A stretch of 64,000 bases of DNA. Source: Paraburkholderia fynbosensis. GTDB taxonomy: Bacteria > Pseudomonadota > Gammaproteobacteria > Burkholderiales > Burkholderiaceae. This document shows, in pieces, positions 55,400 to 64,000 of this stretch. A model generated the notes under the pieces. That model saw nothing but the letters and a program-made list of their open reading frames with translations. It searched no databases and was not told the DNA's origin. The position numbers and the translations under genes were made by a program. Positions within the stretch are counted from its first letter, which is position 1, and each line of letters opens with the position of its first letter. The stretch lies in assembly GCF_902859935.1 (NCBI RefSeq), contig NZ_CADIKI010000022.1, positions 62,001-126,000 of the forward strand, written 5' to 3'.

Positions 55400-56485
55400 T
55401 CACAGCTTCACGACGGCGCAGATTTCCTCTAACCGATGTGCCCAGGTGTGATGCTCCTGCACGTATTTCGCGCCGGCTTCGGCGCGATCGAGGTCGTCCT
55501 GCGAAGGACCATGACGCAAACGCCCGAATAGCTCGCGTGTCTCTTCGTAGGTGTTCACGACGTGGCAGAAATCGCGGAAATGACGGTCAACGGCTCGACT
55601 CGGGTTCGTTACCGCAATCCCGCCACACGCGATAATTTCGAGCAGACGTCGCGAGAACATTGTTTCGGAACTCGTGACCGAATTGACGTTGATCGATACT
55701 GCGTGCGATTTGTAGACATTGGCGGTTTCGCGATGCGCGACTTTCCCGTGCAACCGCATCTGGCTCGTTTTCGGAAAGCGAAACTCGAAATGGCGAGACA
55801 GCCGGTCGTGATTGCGGTCGAACACGTTGATTGGCATCTCGTTGTGCTCGCAGAGCTCGAACACCATGTCAAGAAAGCGACGCCGCTCGTTCAGGATGCG
55901 CCGGTAATAGCTGCCTGTAAAACAGACTTCATTGCGCGCGAAATTGAAGCCCGTGAAACTGTGAAATGCCGGTTGAAACGGCATGATCAGCGTATTCACG
56001 GGTACGTGTGCAGGCACCTGCTGGCGATAGCGTTCGAGGCATTCTTCATCGGTCGTGAAGACGTAGTCGAATGCCTTCGCTACGTCGATGAACGCATCGA
56101 AAAAAGGACCGTCATCCTTGTTCCAGAACACGGTGGGAACGCCTGCCTTCCTCGCGAAATCGACCAAACGGAAAATCGCCTTAGGTTTAGTCAGGCGCAG
56201 CAGCTTTGGCTGTTTGGCCAGTTCGTAGCGCCAACTGCCGTCCACGCCGTGAAAAGCCGATTCGACCAGCACGAGATCCGGCTTCCAATGGCTGATCACA
56301 TCGCGGTAATTGCCGGGCGTCATGACGCGAACACGGCACTCCGCGGACAGACAATCGGCGGTGAAATAGTCCGTCACCAGCGCGATTTTCAGTCGGCCGA
56401 AGCGCCCCATTCGCTCGATATCCTCGGCCACCTTTGGGTAATCGTAGACGATTGAACCCAGTTTTCTAATAACCCTGCCGACCAT
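55400..56485 (-). CDS. glycosyltransferase, CgeB/GT1-like
   Basis: The 361-residue soluble protein is CgeB-like. A C-terminal glycosyltransferase domain has SRRLLEIIACGGIAVTN (about residues 275-292), the E-x-x-A/C-G-G motif of this family. The N-terminal half begins with KIALVTDYF and FGRLKI. Preferred start is ATG 56485 (MVGRVIRKLG), preceded by GTAAGGGAA; an upstream GTG-containing frame to 56536 is less likely. It lies 13 bases before the GT2 gene. Sugar donor unknown. Confidence 0.75.
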   Translation of the reverse strand: MVGRVIRKLGSIVYDYPKVAEDIERMGRFGRLKIALVTDYFTADCLSAECRVRVMTPGNYRDVISHWKPDLVLVESAFHGVDGSWRYELAKQPKLLRLTKPKAIFRLVDFARKAGVPTVFWNKDDGPFFDAFIDVAKAFDYVFTTDEECLERYRQQVPAHVPVNTLIMPFQPAFHSFTGFNFARNEVCFTGSYYRRILNERRRFLDMVFELCEHNEMPINVFDRNHDRLSRHFEFRFPKTSQMRLHGKVAHRETANVYKSHAVSINVNSVTSSETMFSRRLLEIIACGGIAVTNPSRAVDRHFRDFCHVVNTYEETRELFGRLRHGPSQDDLDRAEAGAKYVQEHHTWAHRLEEICAVVKL

Positions 56486-56490
56486 TTCCC

Positions 56491-57804
56491 TTACCCCGCA
56501 CTTTTCGGTAGTGCCTTGATGACAAAGTCGCGCCACGATCGCTGCGTGGTCGCGTATTCTTTTGCCCGTTCGCCCAGCGCGGCAAGGGCCGCGCGATCAC
56601 TCATTGCCGTCTCAATCACGCGCGCAAGGTCAATCGCGTCGCCGGCTTTGAAAAACCAGCCTGCGGGACGCTCGCCCATTTCGTCGCGAAACACCGGCAG
56701 GTCCGGTACGATGACCGGCTTGCCCATTGCCATCGCTTCGACGAGTTTGATCGGCGGCACGATTTCGCAAACCTTGAACGGCTTGCGCGGAATACAGACC
56801 AGTGCGCACCGACTCAACGTTTCCTGCGCCTTTTGCGGCGCCATGCGCCCCAGAAAGCGGATCTGTTCCGACAAGCCGAGCCGCTGTACCTGCGATTCGA
56901 GCGACTGCCGCGCTTCACCATCACCGATGAGGCTCACGGAAATCCTCACGCCGCGTGCTCGCAGTTGCGCCACGGCATCGATCAGCGTGTCGAGTCCCTC
57001 ATAGGCCATCAACGAGCCCGCATAGCCGATCGTGTCATGCTCAATTTCACGGGACGCGAGCGATACGAAGCGCTCGGGTTCGACGCAGTTGGGCAGCAAG
57101 AACATGCGTTCTTTATCGATGCCCCAGCGCGCGCGTGCGAAGCGGCCCAACTGCTCTGAAATCACGAACAGACGATCTGCGTGGCGGGCGACGAGGCCTT
57201 CGAGTTCGAGGCCTTGCTTGAAGCCTTGGCGTCCTTCGTAATGCGGCGTGCGCGAAATACGCGTGAGTTCCCACAGGCCGCGCATTTCATACTGGAACGG
57301 AATGCCCAATTGGCGCGCCGCCAGCAATGCCGGTAAGGCGTTCACATGATTCGAAGCGGCGTGAATGACCGACACGCGATGTTGCTTCGCCCGCTGCGCG
57401 ATCACCCGCGCCGCCTGCATCGCATACAGCAACACCGGACGATTATTGGCTGGTCCCGCGGAATGCAGATACCGCACTTCGGCAACTTGGGTCTCTCCGC
57501 TCACGGCATCGTGCAGGCGGTCGATTCGATCGAACGGATAGCCGGGCCGCGTCATTGCATGCACGCGCCCGCCCGCCGACGTCATTGCGCGAATGACCTC
57601 GTGCGTGCGCGTCGTGTAACCGCTCGTGTGATATGGCAATGCGCTCGCGGCCACATATAGAAGCCCGCCGCCATCAGTGTCGAATGACCGCGCGGATGCA
57701 CGCCGTTTCGCCCTGCGATTCAGCGTGCGGACCGTTAGCCATCGGCTCAATCCCAAGTATGGTTCGCTAACGAACGTTTGCAGAGAATCGAATGCGCTGC
57801 TCAT
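56491..57804 (-). CDS. family 4/1 glycosyltransferase
   Basis: The 437-residue GT-B enzyme has IGYAGSL near residue 265 and a C-terminal family motif with FKVCEIVPPIKLVEAMAMGKPVI by position (Glu residues of the E-x7-E motif). It transfers a sugar from a nucleotide donor, probably a hexose, to the growing repeat unit. It overlaps the deacetylase-like gene by four bases and lies five bases before the CgeB-like gene. The N-terminal 30 residues carry several Arg, perhaps for membrane association. Confidence 0.88.
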   Translation of the reverse strand: MSSAFDSLQTFVSEPYLGLSRWLTVRTLNRRAKRRASARSFDTDGGGLLYVAASALPYHTSGYTTRTHEVIRAMTSAGGRVHAMTRPGYPFDRIDRLHDAVSGETQVAEVRYLHSAGPANNRPVLLYAMQAARVIAQRAKQHRVSVIHAASNHVNALPALLAARQLGIPFQYEMRGLWELTRISRTPHYEGRQGFKQGLELEGLVARHADRLFVISEQLGRFARARWGIDKERMFLLPNCVEPERFVSLASREIEHDTIGYAGSLMAYEGLDTLIDAVAQLRARGVRISVSLIGDGEARQSLESQVQRLGLSEQIRFLGRMAPQKAQETLSRCALVCIPRKPFKVCEIVPPIKLVEAMAMGKPVIVPDLPVFRDEMGERPAGWFFKAGDAIDLARVIETAMSDRAALAALGERAKEYATTQRSWRDFVIKALPKSAG

Positions 57805-58772
57805 GCCCGCACGGTCCCCTGCGGCTTGAGTTCCGCGCGCGCGAGATCGACGGTTGCCGACATCTTGATCTTCCCGCGAGCGTGTAGATCGAGAAATTCG
57901 GCGGTCGTGATCACGTCGTAGTCTTTTGTCAGACGACGCAGGAGCTTGCGATAGCCCTCGACACGCTGATCGTCGCGATAGGTTGCGTAGCCCTTTTCAT
58001 CCCAGTACAGGAGCGACCACGAATGCAGCAGGAAAATGGAAAACGTCGGGCTCCCGCTGAATGCATCGAGCAGCAACTTGCCCCACCAGGGACGGAAGTG
58101 AAAATACGGCGACTCCGGATACGTGAGGCGCGCCCACCATTCGTCCTTGCCCACCTTCGGCAAGATCTTCTTTTCCGTCATCGGGACTTCGATCACACCG
58201 TTCGACCACGCATACGGCAGATTCGTCGGCTCGCTAAAAATGGCCTGTTTCGCGTGGACGGCGCACATCGAATTGTTGAACGACGCCCGCACGCCCGTGG
58301 CTTTGAGGGCGCGTATCGTGGCCGCATTCCAGCGGAACGAACCTGCCCGGTGCGCGAGAACCGGCTTGCCGGTTTGCTCCGAAATGAGATTGCCGAAATG
58401 TTTGATGACGAACTCGGCGCGGGCGTCGTCGGTGTATTGATTCATATACTGCGGACGGCGCGCGAGCCCATGCTCGGCCCAGAATGAATCAGGCAAATAT
58501 TCCGGGTGCGTGTGTAGTTGCACGTCCTGACCCACGGAATCGAGCCAGCGCACGACTTCGCGCGTTTCTTCCAGATACGACCACGCGCCGCATTGATCGA
58601 CGAAATAGACGTGCTTGGCGCCGAACTCGTCGCCGATCTCCGCCATCTCACGAATTCCCGCGGTTCCCCGCTCGTGTACGCCCCACATGAGTCGCTTGAC
58701 GTGATCGTGCGGCGCGCGTTTGGGCAGCGCTTCGGTATCGACCGTCAACATGGCATAGCGATTCTTTTGCAT
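57801..58772 (-). CDS. polysaccharide-deacetylase-like protein
   Basis: The 323-residue protein begins with AMLTVDTEALPKR, an Asp-containing opening of carbohydrate-esterase-4-like proteins, and carries the metal-binding HTHPEY (about residues 86-91) and a later HRAGSFRW. This set resembles the NodB/WbmS subgroup seen in capsule and lipopolysaccharide clusters. It may remove acetyl groups from an N-acetyl sugar. Preferred start is ATG 58772, six bases after the upstream stop; the frame to 58805 overlaps that gene. Confidence 0.78.
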   Translation of the reverse strand: MQKNRYAMLTVDTEALPKRAPHDHVKRLMWGVHERGTAGIREMAEIGDEFGAKHVYFVDQCGAWSYLEETREVVRWLDSVGQDVQLHTHPEYLPDSFWAEHGLARRPQYMNQYTDDARAEFVIKHFGNLISEQTGKPVLAHRAGSFRWNAATIRALKATGVRASFNNSMCAVHAKQAIFSEPTNLPYAWSNGVIEVPMTEKKILPKVGKDEWWARLTYPESPYFHFRPWWGKLLLDAFSGSPTFSIFLLHSWSLLYWDEKGYATYRDDQRVEGYRKLLRRLTKDYDVITTAEFLDLHARGKIKMSATVDLARAELKPQGTVRA

Positions 58773-58777
58773 CTTTC

Positions 58778-59329
58778 TCAGCTCAATTTCAGCAATGCGC
58801 GCCATTGCGCGTCGCTGGCTAACCCAGCGCTCAACGGCAAGACGGTCGCATCACGGTAGCGCCACGCGAGATACGCCTGCTTTCTCTGCTGTAGCGATGG
58901 GCCCTCGCCGCTCAATGACGGCACATATTCCACCAGCCAACCGAGCCGGGAATAAAAGGCGAAATCAGCGATATCCGTCACCAGAACCGGTGCAAGATCA
59001 TCGCCGTCTTGAAGCTTTTCAGACCAGCCTTTGCACGCGGTGCGCAACTGATGACGATCGGCGCCGAGGGCCCAGATCATCACTGTCTTTACATCGGCTG
59101 AAACCGGTCTGTGCTTTAGGGTCGGCAGCCACGGATACTGCGTTACGTGCGGCGACATCAGACTTGCCGACGCCAACAGGTGGCGAATGCGCCGCCATAC
59201 CCGGTCTTGCCATGAGGACGGCGGCTTTTTCCCGAGCAGGTCGTAACGAACGAGCAAATCCCATTCGGGTTTGGTTGCGAGCGCCTTCACCTCACGCCGC
59301 AATGCTTTGGCTTCCGCAATCACATTCAC
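58778..59329 (-). CDS. hypothetical protein of the polysaccharide operon
   Basis: The 183-residue soluble protein is not recognised. Its core VTDIADFAFYSRLGWLVEYVPSL is followed by a short Arg/Trp-rich YLAWRYRD segment. A GTG start at 59329 overlaps the upstream gene's stop (GTGA), showing coupling. The position between a glycosyltransferase and a deacetylase-like gene suggests a helper or nucleotide-sugar enzyme. The longer frame to 59482 is rejected because it overlaps the neighbour antisense to no benefit. Confidence 0.65.
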   Translation of the reverse strand: MNVIAEAKALRREVKALATKPEWDLLVRYDLLGKKPPSSWQDRVWRRIRHLLASASLMSPHVTQYPWLPTLKHRPVSADVKTVMIWALGADRHQLRTACKGWSEKLQDGDDLAPVLVTDIADFAFYSRLGWLVEYVPSLSGEGPSLQQRKQAYLAWRYRDATVLPLSAGLASDAQWRALLKLS

Positions 59330-60438
59330 TGTGTCCGCTCCCGTCTTGCCGCCAAAGCGAGGATCTTTTCCGCGGCGAGCACGGCGCCATTCATCGGAAT
59401 CGCTGCGCGTTCGGCGGGCGTGGCGTTCAGCAAGCCGAGTAGTTTGCTCACCGCGGTCTCGCGTTCGTCGTCGGTCTCGCACGCCGAGACGACGGCCGGC
59501 ATGACGTCGGCGACCATGTGCGCTCGACGCACCTGATCGTCGGCGAGTTGCGCATTAGGCACGAGCAGAGCAGGCACGCCCGCCTGCACGAGTTCGCAGC
59601 AGGTGTTGTAACCGGCTGCGCCGACAAAGGCGTCGAACGCACGCAAATAGCGCGCGAGCGGATAGACCGTCAGTGGCATCACGCCGGCCGGCAATTCGAT
59701 GTCGCGCACGGAAATCGGCGCACGCACCCAGACTACGTTGAAACCGGCGGCCTCGAACTCGCGAATCAGACCGTGCGCGATCCCTGCGACGTCCTTCAGG
59801 TTGCCCGGCCCGAGCGCGAACAAGACAAAGCGGCCGTCTTGGGGCAGATTCAACGCCTCGCGCGCTGTAGCGCGGTCAAGCAACTCATCGTCTTCGAGTA
59901 CGCACACGGGCGGTACGAGCGCACGCGTGCCGCCGCCTTCGAGCGGCGTCTCGCTTTCTTGCGCGCCCAATTCCCCGGGCTGGATCACGAGATCGAAACG
60001 CGACTCGTCCACGGAGACCGTCTTGCCGCCTTCCTTGAGCAAGCCACGGTTCGACCAGACCAGTGCTGGCGAGCCGAAGGTCTCGCACGTCGCCAGAAAC
60101 CCTTGAAATGGCCATGTGCCGTCGAAGACGATTACGTCGGGACGTACGCGTTCGAGCATCATGCCGAAACGTACAGCCAGTTCGCTATTCCACGCAAACG
60201 TGGAACTCGACGACCAGTATGGCGAAACGAAGTAATCTGCCTCGAATCCCATCTCTTCGATTAGCTCGATGGCCGACGCGAGGGAAAAGAACACCGGTCG
60301 AGCACGGCCGCGCAACCGCCGCGCATATGAAAGACAACGGTTCAGATGGCCCATGCCTGAGCCATTCACGTTGAAGAACAGAATGCGGGGAAGCTGCGAG
60401 TCGATTGAGTCGTTGCGAGCCGGTTGCGGATCGTTCAT
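59326..60438 (-). CDS. glycosyltransferase family 28-like (MurG fold)
   Basis: The 370-residue protein has the N-terminal loop NVNGSGMGHLNRCLS (about residues 24-38), which matches the GxGHxxR pattern of GT28/MurG-like enzymes, and a C-terminal donor-binding segment GAAGYNTCCELVQAGVPALLVP. It transfers a sugar from a UDP donor. The start ATG overlaps the ugd stop by four bases (ATGA). Its role is one step of the glucuronate-containing repeat unit; sugar unknown. Confidence 0.85.
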   Translation of the reverse strand: MNDPQPARNDSIDSQLPRILFFNVNGSGMGHLNRCLSYARRLRGRARPVFFSLASAIELIEEMGFEADYFVSPYWSSSSTFAWNSELAVRFGMMLERVRPDVIVFDGTWPFQGFLATCETFGSPALVWSNRGLLKEGGKTVSVDESRFDLVIQPGELGAQESETPLEGGGTRALVPPVCVLEDDELLDRATAREALNLPQDGRFVLFALGPGNLKDVAGIAHGLIREFEAAGFNVVWVRAPISVRDIELPAGVMPLTVYPLARYLRAFDAFVGAAGYNTCCELVQAGVPALLVPNAQLADDQVRRAHMVADVMPAVVSACETDDERETAVSKLLGLLNATPAERAAIPMNGAVLAAEKILALAARRERTQ

Positions 60439-61604
60439 GCGTCGCCGCCGAACAGATCGCGCGTGTATACCTTATCCGCCACGTCTGTCAGATCGGCCGT
60501 CATGCGGTTTGCGACGATCACGTCGGCCGAGCGCTTGAATTCAGCCAGATCGTTGACCACCGACGAATTGAAGAAACTCGATTCGTGCATCGCCGGTTCG
60601 TAGACGATCACTTCCACGCCCTTCGCCTTGATGCGTTTCATCACACCCTGAATGCTCGACGCGCGGAAATTGTCGGAACCTGCTTTCATCACCAGCCGAT
60701 AGATGCCAACCACCTTCGGGCTATGCCTGAGCACACTCTCGGCGATGAAGTCTTTCCGCGTGCCATTCGATTCGACGATAGCGTGAATCAGATTTTGAGG
60801 CACATCGCTGTAATTCGCGAGGAGTTGCTTCGTGTCTTTCGGCAGACAGTAGCCACCGTAGCCGAAGCTCGGATTGTTGTAATGCGAGCCAATGCGCGGG
60901 TCGAGACACACACCCTGAATGATCTGGTTCGTATCGAGGCCGTGCTGCGCTGCGTAGGTGTCGAGCTCGTTGAAATACGCGACGCGCATCGCGAGATACG
61001 TATTGGCGAACAGCTTGATCGCCTCGGCCTCGGTGCTGCCGGTGAAGAGCGTCGGAATATCCTGCTTGACGGCGCCTTGCTTCAGCAGTTCGGCGAAAAC
61101 TTCAGCGCGCTTCGAACGCTCGCCGACGACGATACGCGACGGGTACAGATTATCGTACAGCGCCTTGCCTTCCCGCAGGAATTCCGGCGAGAAGATCAGA
61201 TTTTGCGTGCCCAGCGTTTCGCTCGTGCGCTCCGTGTAGCCGACCGGAATGGTCGACTTGATGACCATAACCGCTTGCGGATTGATCTCCTTCACCTCGC
61301 GAACGACGCTTTCAATCGAGCGGGTGTTGAAGTAGTTCGTTTCCGGATCGTAGTCGGTAGGCGTGGCGATGATCACGTAGTCGGCGTTCGCGTAGGCTTC
61401 GACCTTGTCGAGCGTGGCGCGGAAGTTGAGCGACTTGTGCGCGAGAAATTCCTCGATCTCGGTGTCTTCGATCGGCGATTCCTTGCGGTTGAGCATCGCT
61501 ACTTTCTCAGGAACGATGTCCAGAGCGATGACCTCGTGATTCTGAGCGAGCAATACAGCGAGAGAAAGGCCGACGTAGCCGGTGCCGGCGATTGCGATTT
61601 TCAT
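60435..61604 (-). CDS. ugd: UDP-glucose 6-dehydrogenase
   Basis: The 389-residue NAD-dependent enzyme makes UDP-glucuronate from UDP-glucose. The Rossmann motif GTGYVGLSL (residues 7-15), STIPVGYTER (about 117-126) and the catalytic Cys253 in YGGYCLPKD are intact, and the length fits the short bacterial Ugd (E. coli type). It is the first gene of the operon and leads to six downstream genes that overlap or nearly abut. Upstream 226 bases hold its promoter region and separate it from the BNR-4 gene. It supplies uronic acid to the exopolysaccharide, lipopolysaccharide or capsule. Confidence 0.94.
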   Translation of the reverse strand: MKIAIAGTGYVGLSLAVLLAQNHEVIALDIVPEKVAMLNRKESPIEDTEIEEFLAHKSLNFRATLDKVEAYANADYVIIATPTDYDPETNYFNTRSIESVVREVKEINPQAVMVIKSTIPVGYTERTSETLGTQNLIFSPEFLREGKALYDNLYPSRIVVGERSKRAEVFAELLKQGAVKQDIPTLFTGSTEAEAIKLFANTYLAMRVAYFNELDTYAAQHGLDTNQIIQGVCLDPRIGSHYNNPSFGYGGYCLPKDTKQLLANYSDVPQNLIHAIVESNGTRKDFIAESVLRHSPKVVGIYRLVMKAGSDNFRASSIQGVMKRIKAKGVEVIVYEPAMHESSFFNSSVVNDLAEFKRSADVIVANRMTADLTDVADKVYTRDLFGGDA

Positions 61605-61830
61605 ACAAATGCCTCAAAGACAGATAGCGGATTGCGAACTGGACTGCTCTCTACAAGCTCGGGCTTGCTCGCCAGTGCTCAGCTGCACTATTCCGGCCAG
61701 AATTGTCTCATAGTGAAACGCGGCCAAAAGCCGAAGTCTCCTAGAACTTTGTCCCCACGAAATTCGGAATGCACGAGCAACGACGCACGCCATCCTTCTT
61801 CCTTATTGCCGAATCGGCATTGGCAAATTG

Positions 61831-63243
61831 TCAATTCTTCCTAGGATTTGCAATCGGCGAAGAATGCAGCACCAACTCCGAAATGAAATCACAAGGCAAG
61901 CCAACCCGCGCACAATCTCTAGGCTTATCCCGATTGTCCACAGGAAGGCTAAACCATGAAATTGCATATCGGTATTTTAAAACACCGGCCCTTGAACTTT
62001 CAGCCCTGACCGCTCGGGCGTTTAGGATAGCCCCTTTGGGCGGGTGACGATCCTTTATTTGCGCGGTCGGTTCGTCGACGTCGGGATTGAGTGCTTCCTG
62101 AACTTTGAGTGAATCATCGCCATATACAAAGATCTTGCTTCCGATTTCCGGCTGCTTGACCTGTTCTATCAATCGACCGTCGCTTACTTTTACGCCTGAA
62201 AAGCTGATTTCGCTCGGCACCGAACCGCCTCCCCGCGGATCCCAGCGATACCCCCAGTCAGTAGCCGGCACAGATATCCACCCGTTACTTCCCGGACGGG
62301 CATGAAATAACTGAGTCGCCCCTGTGGCATCGAATTTTAGATAGGAGATAGTGGGACGACCTTCTTCATCGAACCCTAAACGAACGTTATTAAAAAGACC
62401 TGAATTCTCTGGAACTTGATCTACGACTTCTGCAGACGCGGGCGTAATCGGCGAGGAAAGGACATTGCCACGACTGTCTTCCCAAACCCGCAAATCTCTG
62501 CTCTTTGCGTAGTTGACGTGAAAGTTTGTCTCAACTTTATATGTCCTCCGCCAGACCCACGCCACATGGAAGAACTTATCCGGTCCCAAAACGTAGTCGG
62601 AATGGTAGGCATTGATCGTAGTTCCGTCACGATTCGGCGCAAAAACAGGTTGATTCGTCCAGCGAACCCAGTCGGAGCCGACCAATCGATTAATTAATTC
62701 GATGCCGTCGCCGCTTTGACCCGATCTGTAGGAAAACGCCAGTGCACCGTCAGGAAAGCGGAAAAAATATGGATATGTTGTTCGCTCCTCGTCCGCCCCA
62801 ACCATCCCTCTTAGTATGCTGAGGCCTGCCAAGCGATCCGGCACATCCATGCGCGCGTACACCAACGGAGACACATGCATGTTGCCTGAGACATTCAATC
62901 TATTCTCAGCGTCGAAAGCTAGGGCAATCGAATTGTGTTCGTCCCATCCACCAAAACGCGAGGGAACCCTGATCTTTTCCAGACCACCGTTGCATTTGTT
63001 GACTTGTGCAACAGTCAGCCAACGATCAGCGTCGTAGTAGGCGACGTACAAATAATCCTTGTTTTCTAACGCATCGAACGCAACGCGCGCACCGCCCCAA
63101 GCTCGATCGATTGTGATTTCGGATGGCGGAGCCGCGCACCTCGAAGAGTTCGCTTTATTGGTTCCCTGTGCAAAAACACACACAGAAGCGCCCAACAAAA
63201 TCAGTCCACCAAAAAGTATTGTTGACCGCGTAATGAGCCGCAT
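61831..63243 (-). CDS. secreted BNR-4 repeat protein, polysaccharide-lyase-like
   Basis: The 470-residue protein has a signal peptide (residues 1-25, ending VFAQ). A beta-propeller of the BNR_4 type follows, found in PL24/PL25 ulvan-lyase-like proteins. The characteristic pattern GGWDEHNSIALAFD and GNMHVSPLVYAR (about residues 97-127) is clear, with Tyr- and Arg-rich blades after it. Such proteins cleave uronate polysaccharides by beta-elimination, though many are uncharacterised. It is next to a glucuronate-making operon on the same strand and is noticeably AT-richer than the window's average. It may trim or degrade the secreted polymer. Confidence 0.75.
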   Translation of the reverse strand: MRLITRSTILFGGLILLGASVCVFAQGTNKANSSRCAAPPSEITIDRAWGGARVAFDALENKDYLYVAYYDADRWLTVAQVNKCNGGLEKIRVPSRFGGWDEHNSIALAFDAENRLNVSGNMHVSPLVYARMDVPDRLAGLSILRGMVGADEERTTYPYFFRFPDGALAFSYRSGQSGDGIELINRLVGSDWVRWTNQPVFAPNRDGTTINAYHSDYVLGPDKFFHVAWVWRRTYKVETNFHVNYAKSRDLRVWEDSRGNVLSSPITPASAEVVDQVPENSGLFNNVRLGFDEEGRPTISYLKFDATGATQLFHARPGSNGWISVPATDWGYRWDPRGGGSVPSEISFSGVKVSDGRLIEQVKQPEIGSKIFVYGDDSLKVQEALNPDVDEPTAQIKDRHPPKGAILNARAVRAESSRAGVLKYRYAISWFSLPVDNRDKPRDCARVGLPCDFISELVLHSSPIANPRKN

Positions 63244-63373
63244 AGATCATTGCCTTCCGCTTCGCGCGCCTGATGCTCGCCGATTATTTGATTGCACTCC
63301 ATCGGCAAGTTCCCGAGCGGAGTACAGGTTAAAGATCGGCCCCCTTTGAGCCCGATCGATCCTGGGTAAGCGC

Positions 63374-64000
63374 CTATCGAGCGGCCCCAACCTTCGACAT
63401 CAAAGCCGCGCTAATCATCGGCCCAACTTCCGCAAGTGTATGGCCCGCGCAAACGTCCCTGCGAGATTGAAGCGAAAGTTGGGCTCGCAAGGAAGGCGAT
63501 TCTATAAGCGAGCTAACACACTCGACCCACTCATCGGTTGAACGAGCAATCAGCGCATTATGGCGGTGGCGAGCTACCGGCTGGTAAATACTCCCAGCGG
63601 AAACAACAATAGCGACATCAAGCGCCGCGTACTCGAGAAACTTCAAATAACTCTTGGATTCGTTAAATTTGTTCTCCGCCAGCGCAATGACCCCGATATC
63701 CCAATGCGCGCGCTCGTGCAACCAACGAACAAAGTTGGGGTAATCATTCTTCTTCGGGAGACCTACGCGCTTCCCGAAGGTCGGAGTGCGATTCTGGAAT
63801 CCACCAATAATCTCAATCTCGACTAGCGATCCGTATTTCTTTTCAATTTGCTTCATGGCCTCAGTAATATGATCGAGGTCCCCGTCATGGGTGGGGGTTC
63901 CGATATATCCGATACGAACCGGGCCGTTTTTCATCTTCCGATGCGATCCCCGGCTATGTTGACGCAGGTCCTCAAGTCGCCACAGGTCCGCATCCAAGGC
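63374..64000 (-). CDS. glycosyltransferase, 5' end cut by window edge
   Basis: The C-terminal half of a GT-B enzyme (about 207 residues to the stop at 63374; the frame continues off the right edge). Visible elements are RIGYIGTPTHDGDLDHI (start of the C-terminal domain) and the donor-binding FNESKSYLKFLEYAALDVAIVVS. It probably belongs to the same polysaccharide locus as the operon to its left. AT-richer than neighbours. The N-terminal domain is not in the window. Confidence 0.8.
   Translation of the reverse strand, partial: ALDADLWRLEDLRQHSRGSHRKMKNGPVRIGYIGTPTHDGDLDHITEAMKQIEKKYGSLVEIEIIGGFQNRTPTFGKRVGLPKKNDYPNFVRWLHERAHWDIGVIALAENKFNESKSYLKFLEYAALDVAIVVSAGSIYQPVARHRHNALIARSTDEWVECVSSLIESPSLRAQLSLQSRRDVCAGHTLAEVGPMISAALMSKVGAAR

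Noticed and set aside
1..64000. tRNA, rRNA, IS elements or prophage genes
   Set aside because: Reading both strands gave no tRNA cloverleaf, rRNA segment, transposase or integrase motif; I could not run a covariance-model search, so a small RNA may be missed.

Overview
The window is high-GC DNA with the codon bias, gene families and gene order of a Paraburkholderia/Burkholderia-type betaproteobacterium. This assignment is inference from family resemblance; there is no rRNA or tRNA in the window to confirm it. No insertion sequence, prophage, CRISPR array or origin was seen.

Region 1 (1-14.1 kb) is a glycine-betaine/choline and sarcosine catabolism block. It holds heterotetrameric sarcosine oxidase (soxB-D-A-G), L-serine ammonia-lyase (sdaA), two GlxA-type AraC regulators and a ProU-like choline/betaine ABC transporter. 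Together these genes import quaternary amines, demethylate sarcosine to glycine and drain serine to pyruvate. A short tandem repeat lies upstream of the transporter.

Region 2 (14.7-18.5 kb) is a tartrate/malate-type module: an MFS anion symporter, a tartrate dehydrogenase and a divergent LysR regulator. Region 3 (18.5-26.4 kb) has a porin (frameshifted in its signal peptide), a class II aldolase and a complete branched-chain-amino-acid-type ABC transporter. A shared TCTGC-N3-GCAGA palindrome occurs in the intergenic spaces. A secreted NHL-propeller protein follows.

Region 4 (28.6-38.2 kb) is an acyl-CoA catabolic block: two short-chain dehydrogenases, two acyl-CoA ligases (one frameshifted), two acyl-CoA dehydrogenases and an IclR regulator. 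Two more copies of the palindrome flank its divergent promoter region. Region 5 (38.4-41.8 kb) carries a BON-domain protein, a cupin repressor and a two-component FMN monooxygenase with its flavin reductase.

Region 6 (41.9-49.8 kb) is the most unusual part. It is a minus-strand operon of FkbH-type HAD loader, stand-alone acyl carrier protein, MBOAT O-acyltransferase, SGNH-fold partner, GT87-like membrane protein and a MaoC-dehydratase/ketoreductase fusion. The architecture mirrors the Dlt D-alanylation system, but a glyceryl-loading FkbH enzyme replaces the adenylating DltA. By analogy with the proposed bryostatin starter pathway, I infer a lactoyl- or glyceroyl-type decoration of a surface glycan.

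Region 7 (49.9-53.9 kb) has a ribose-phosphate pyrophosphokinase gene outside its usual context, a HAD phosphatase, a small double-glycine-leader peptide gene and an AhpD-like protein. Region 8 (53.2-64 kb) is a tightly overlapped surface-polysaccharide operon headed by UDP-glucose dehydrogenase. It has four glycosyltransferases and a deacetylase-like protein. Beyond ugd lie an AT-richer BNR-4 (polysaccharide-lyase-like) secreted protein and a further truncated glycosyltransferase.
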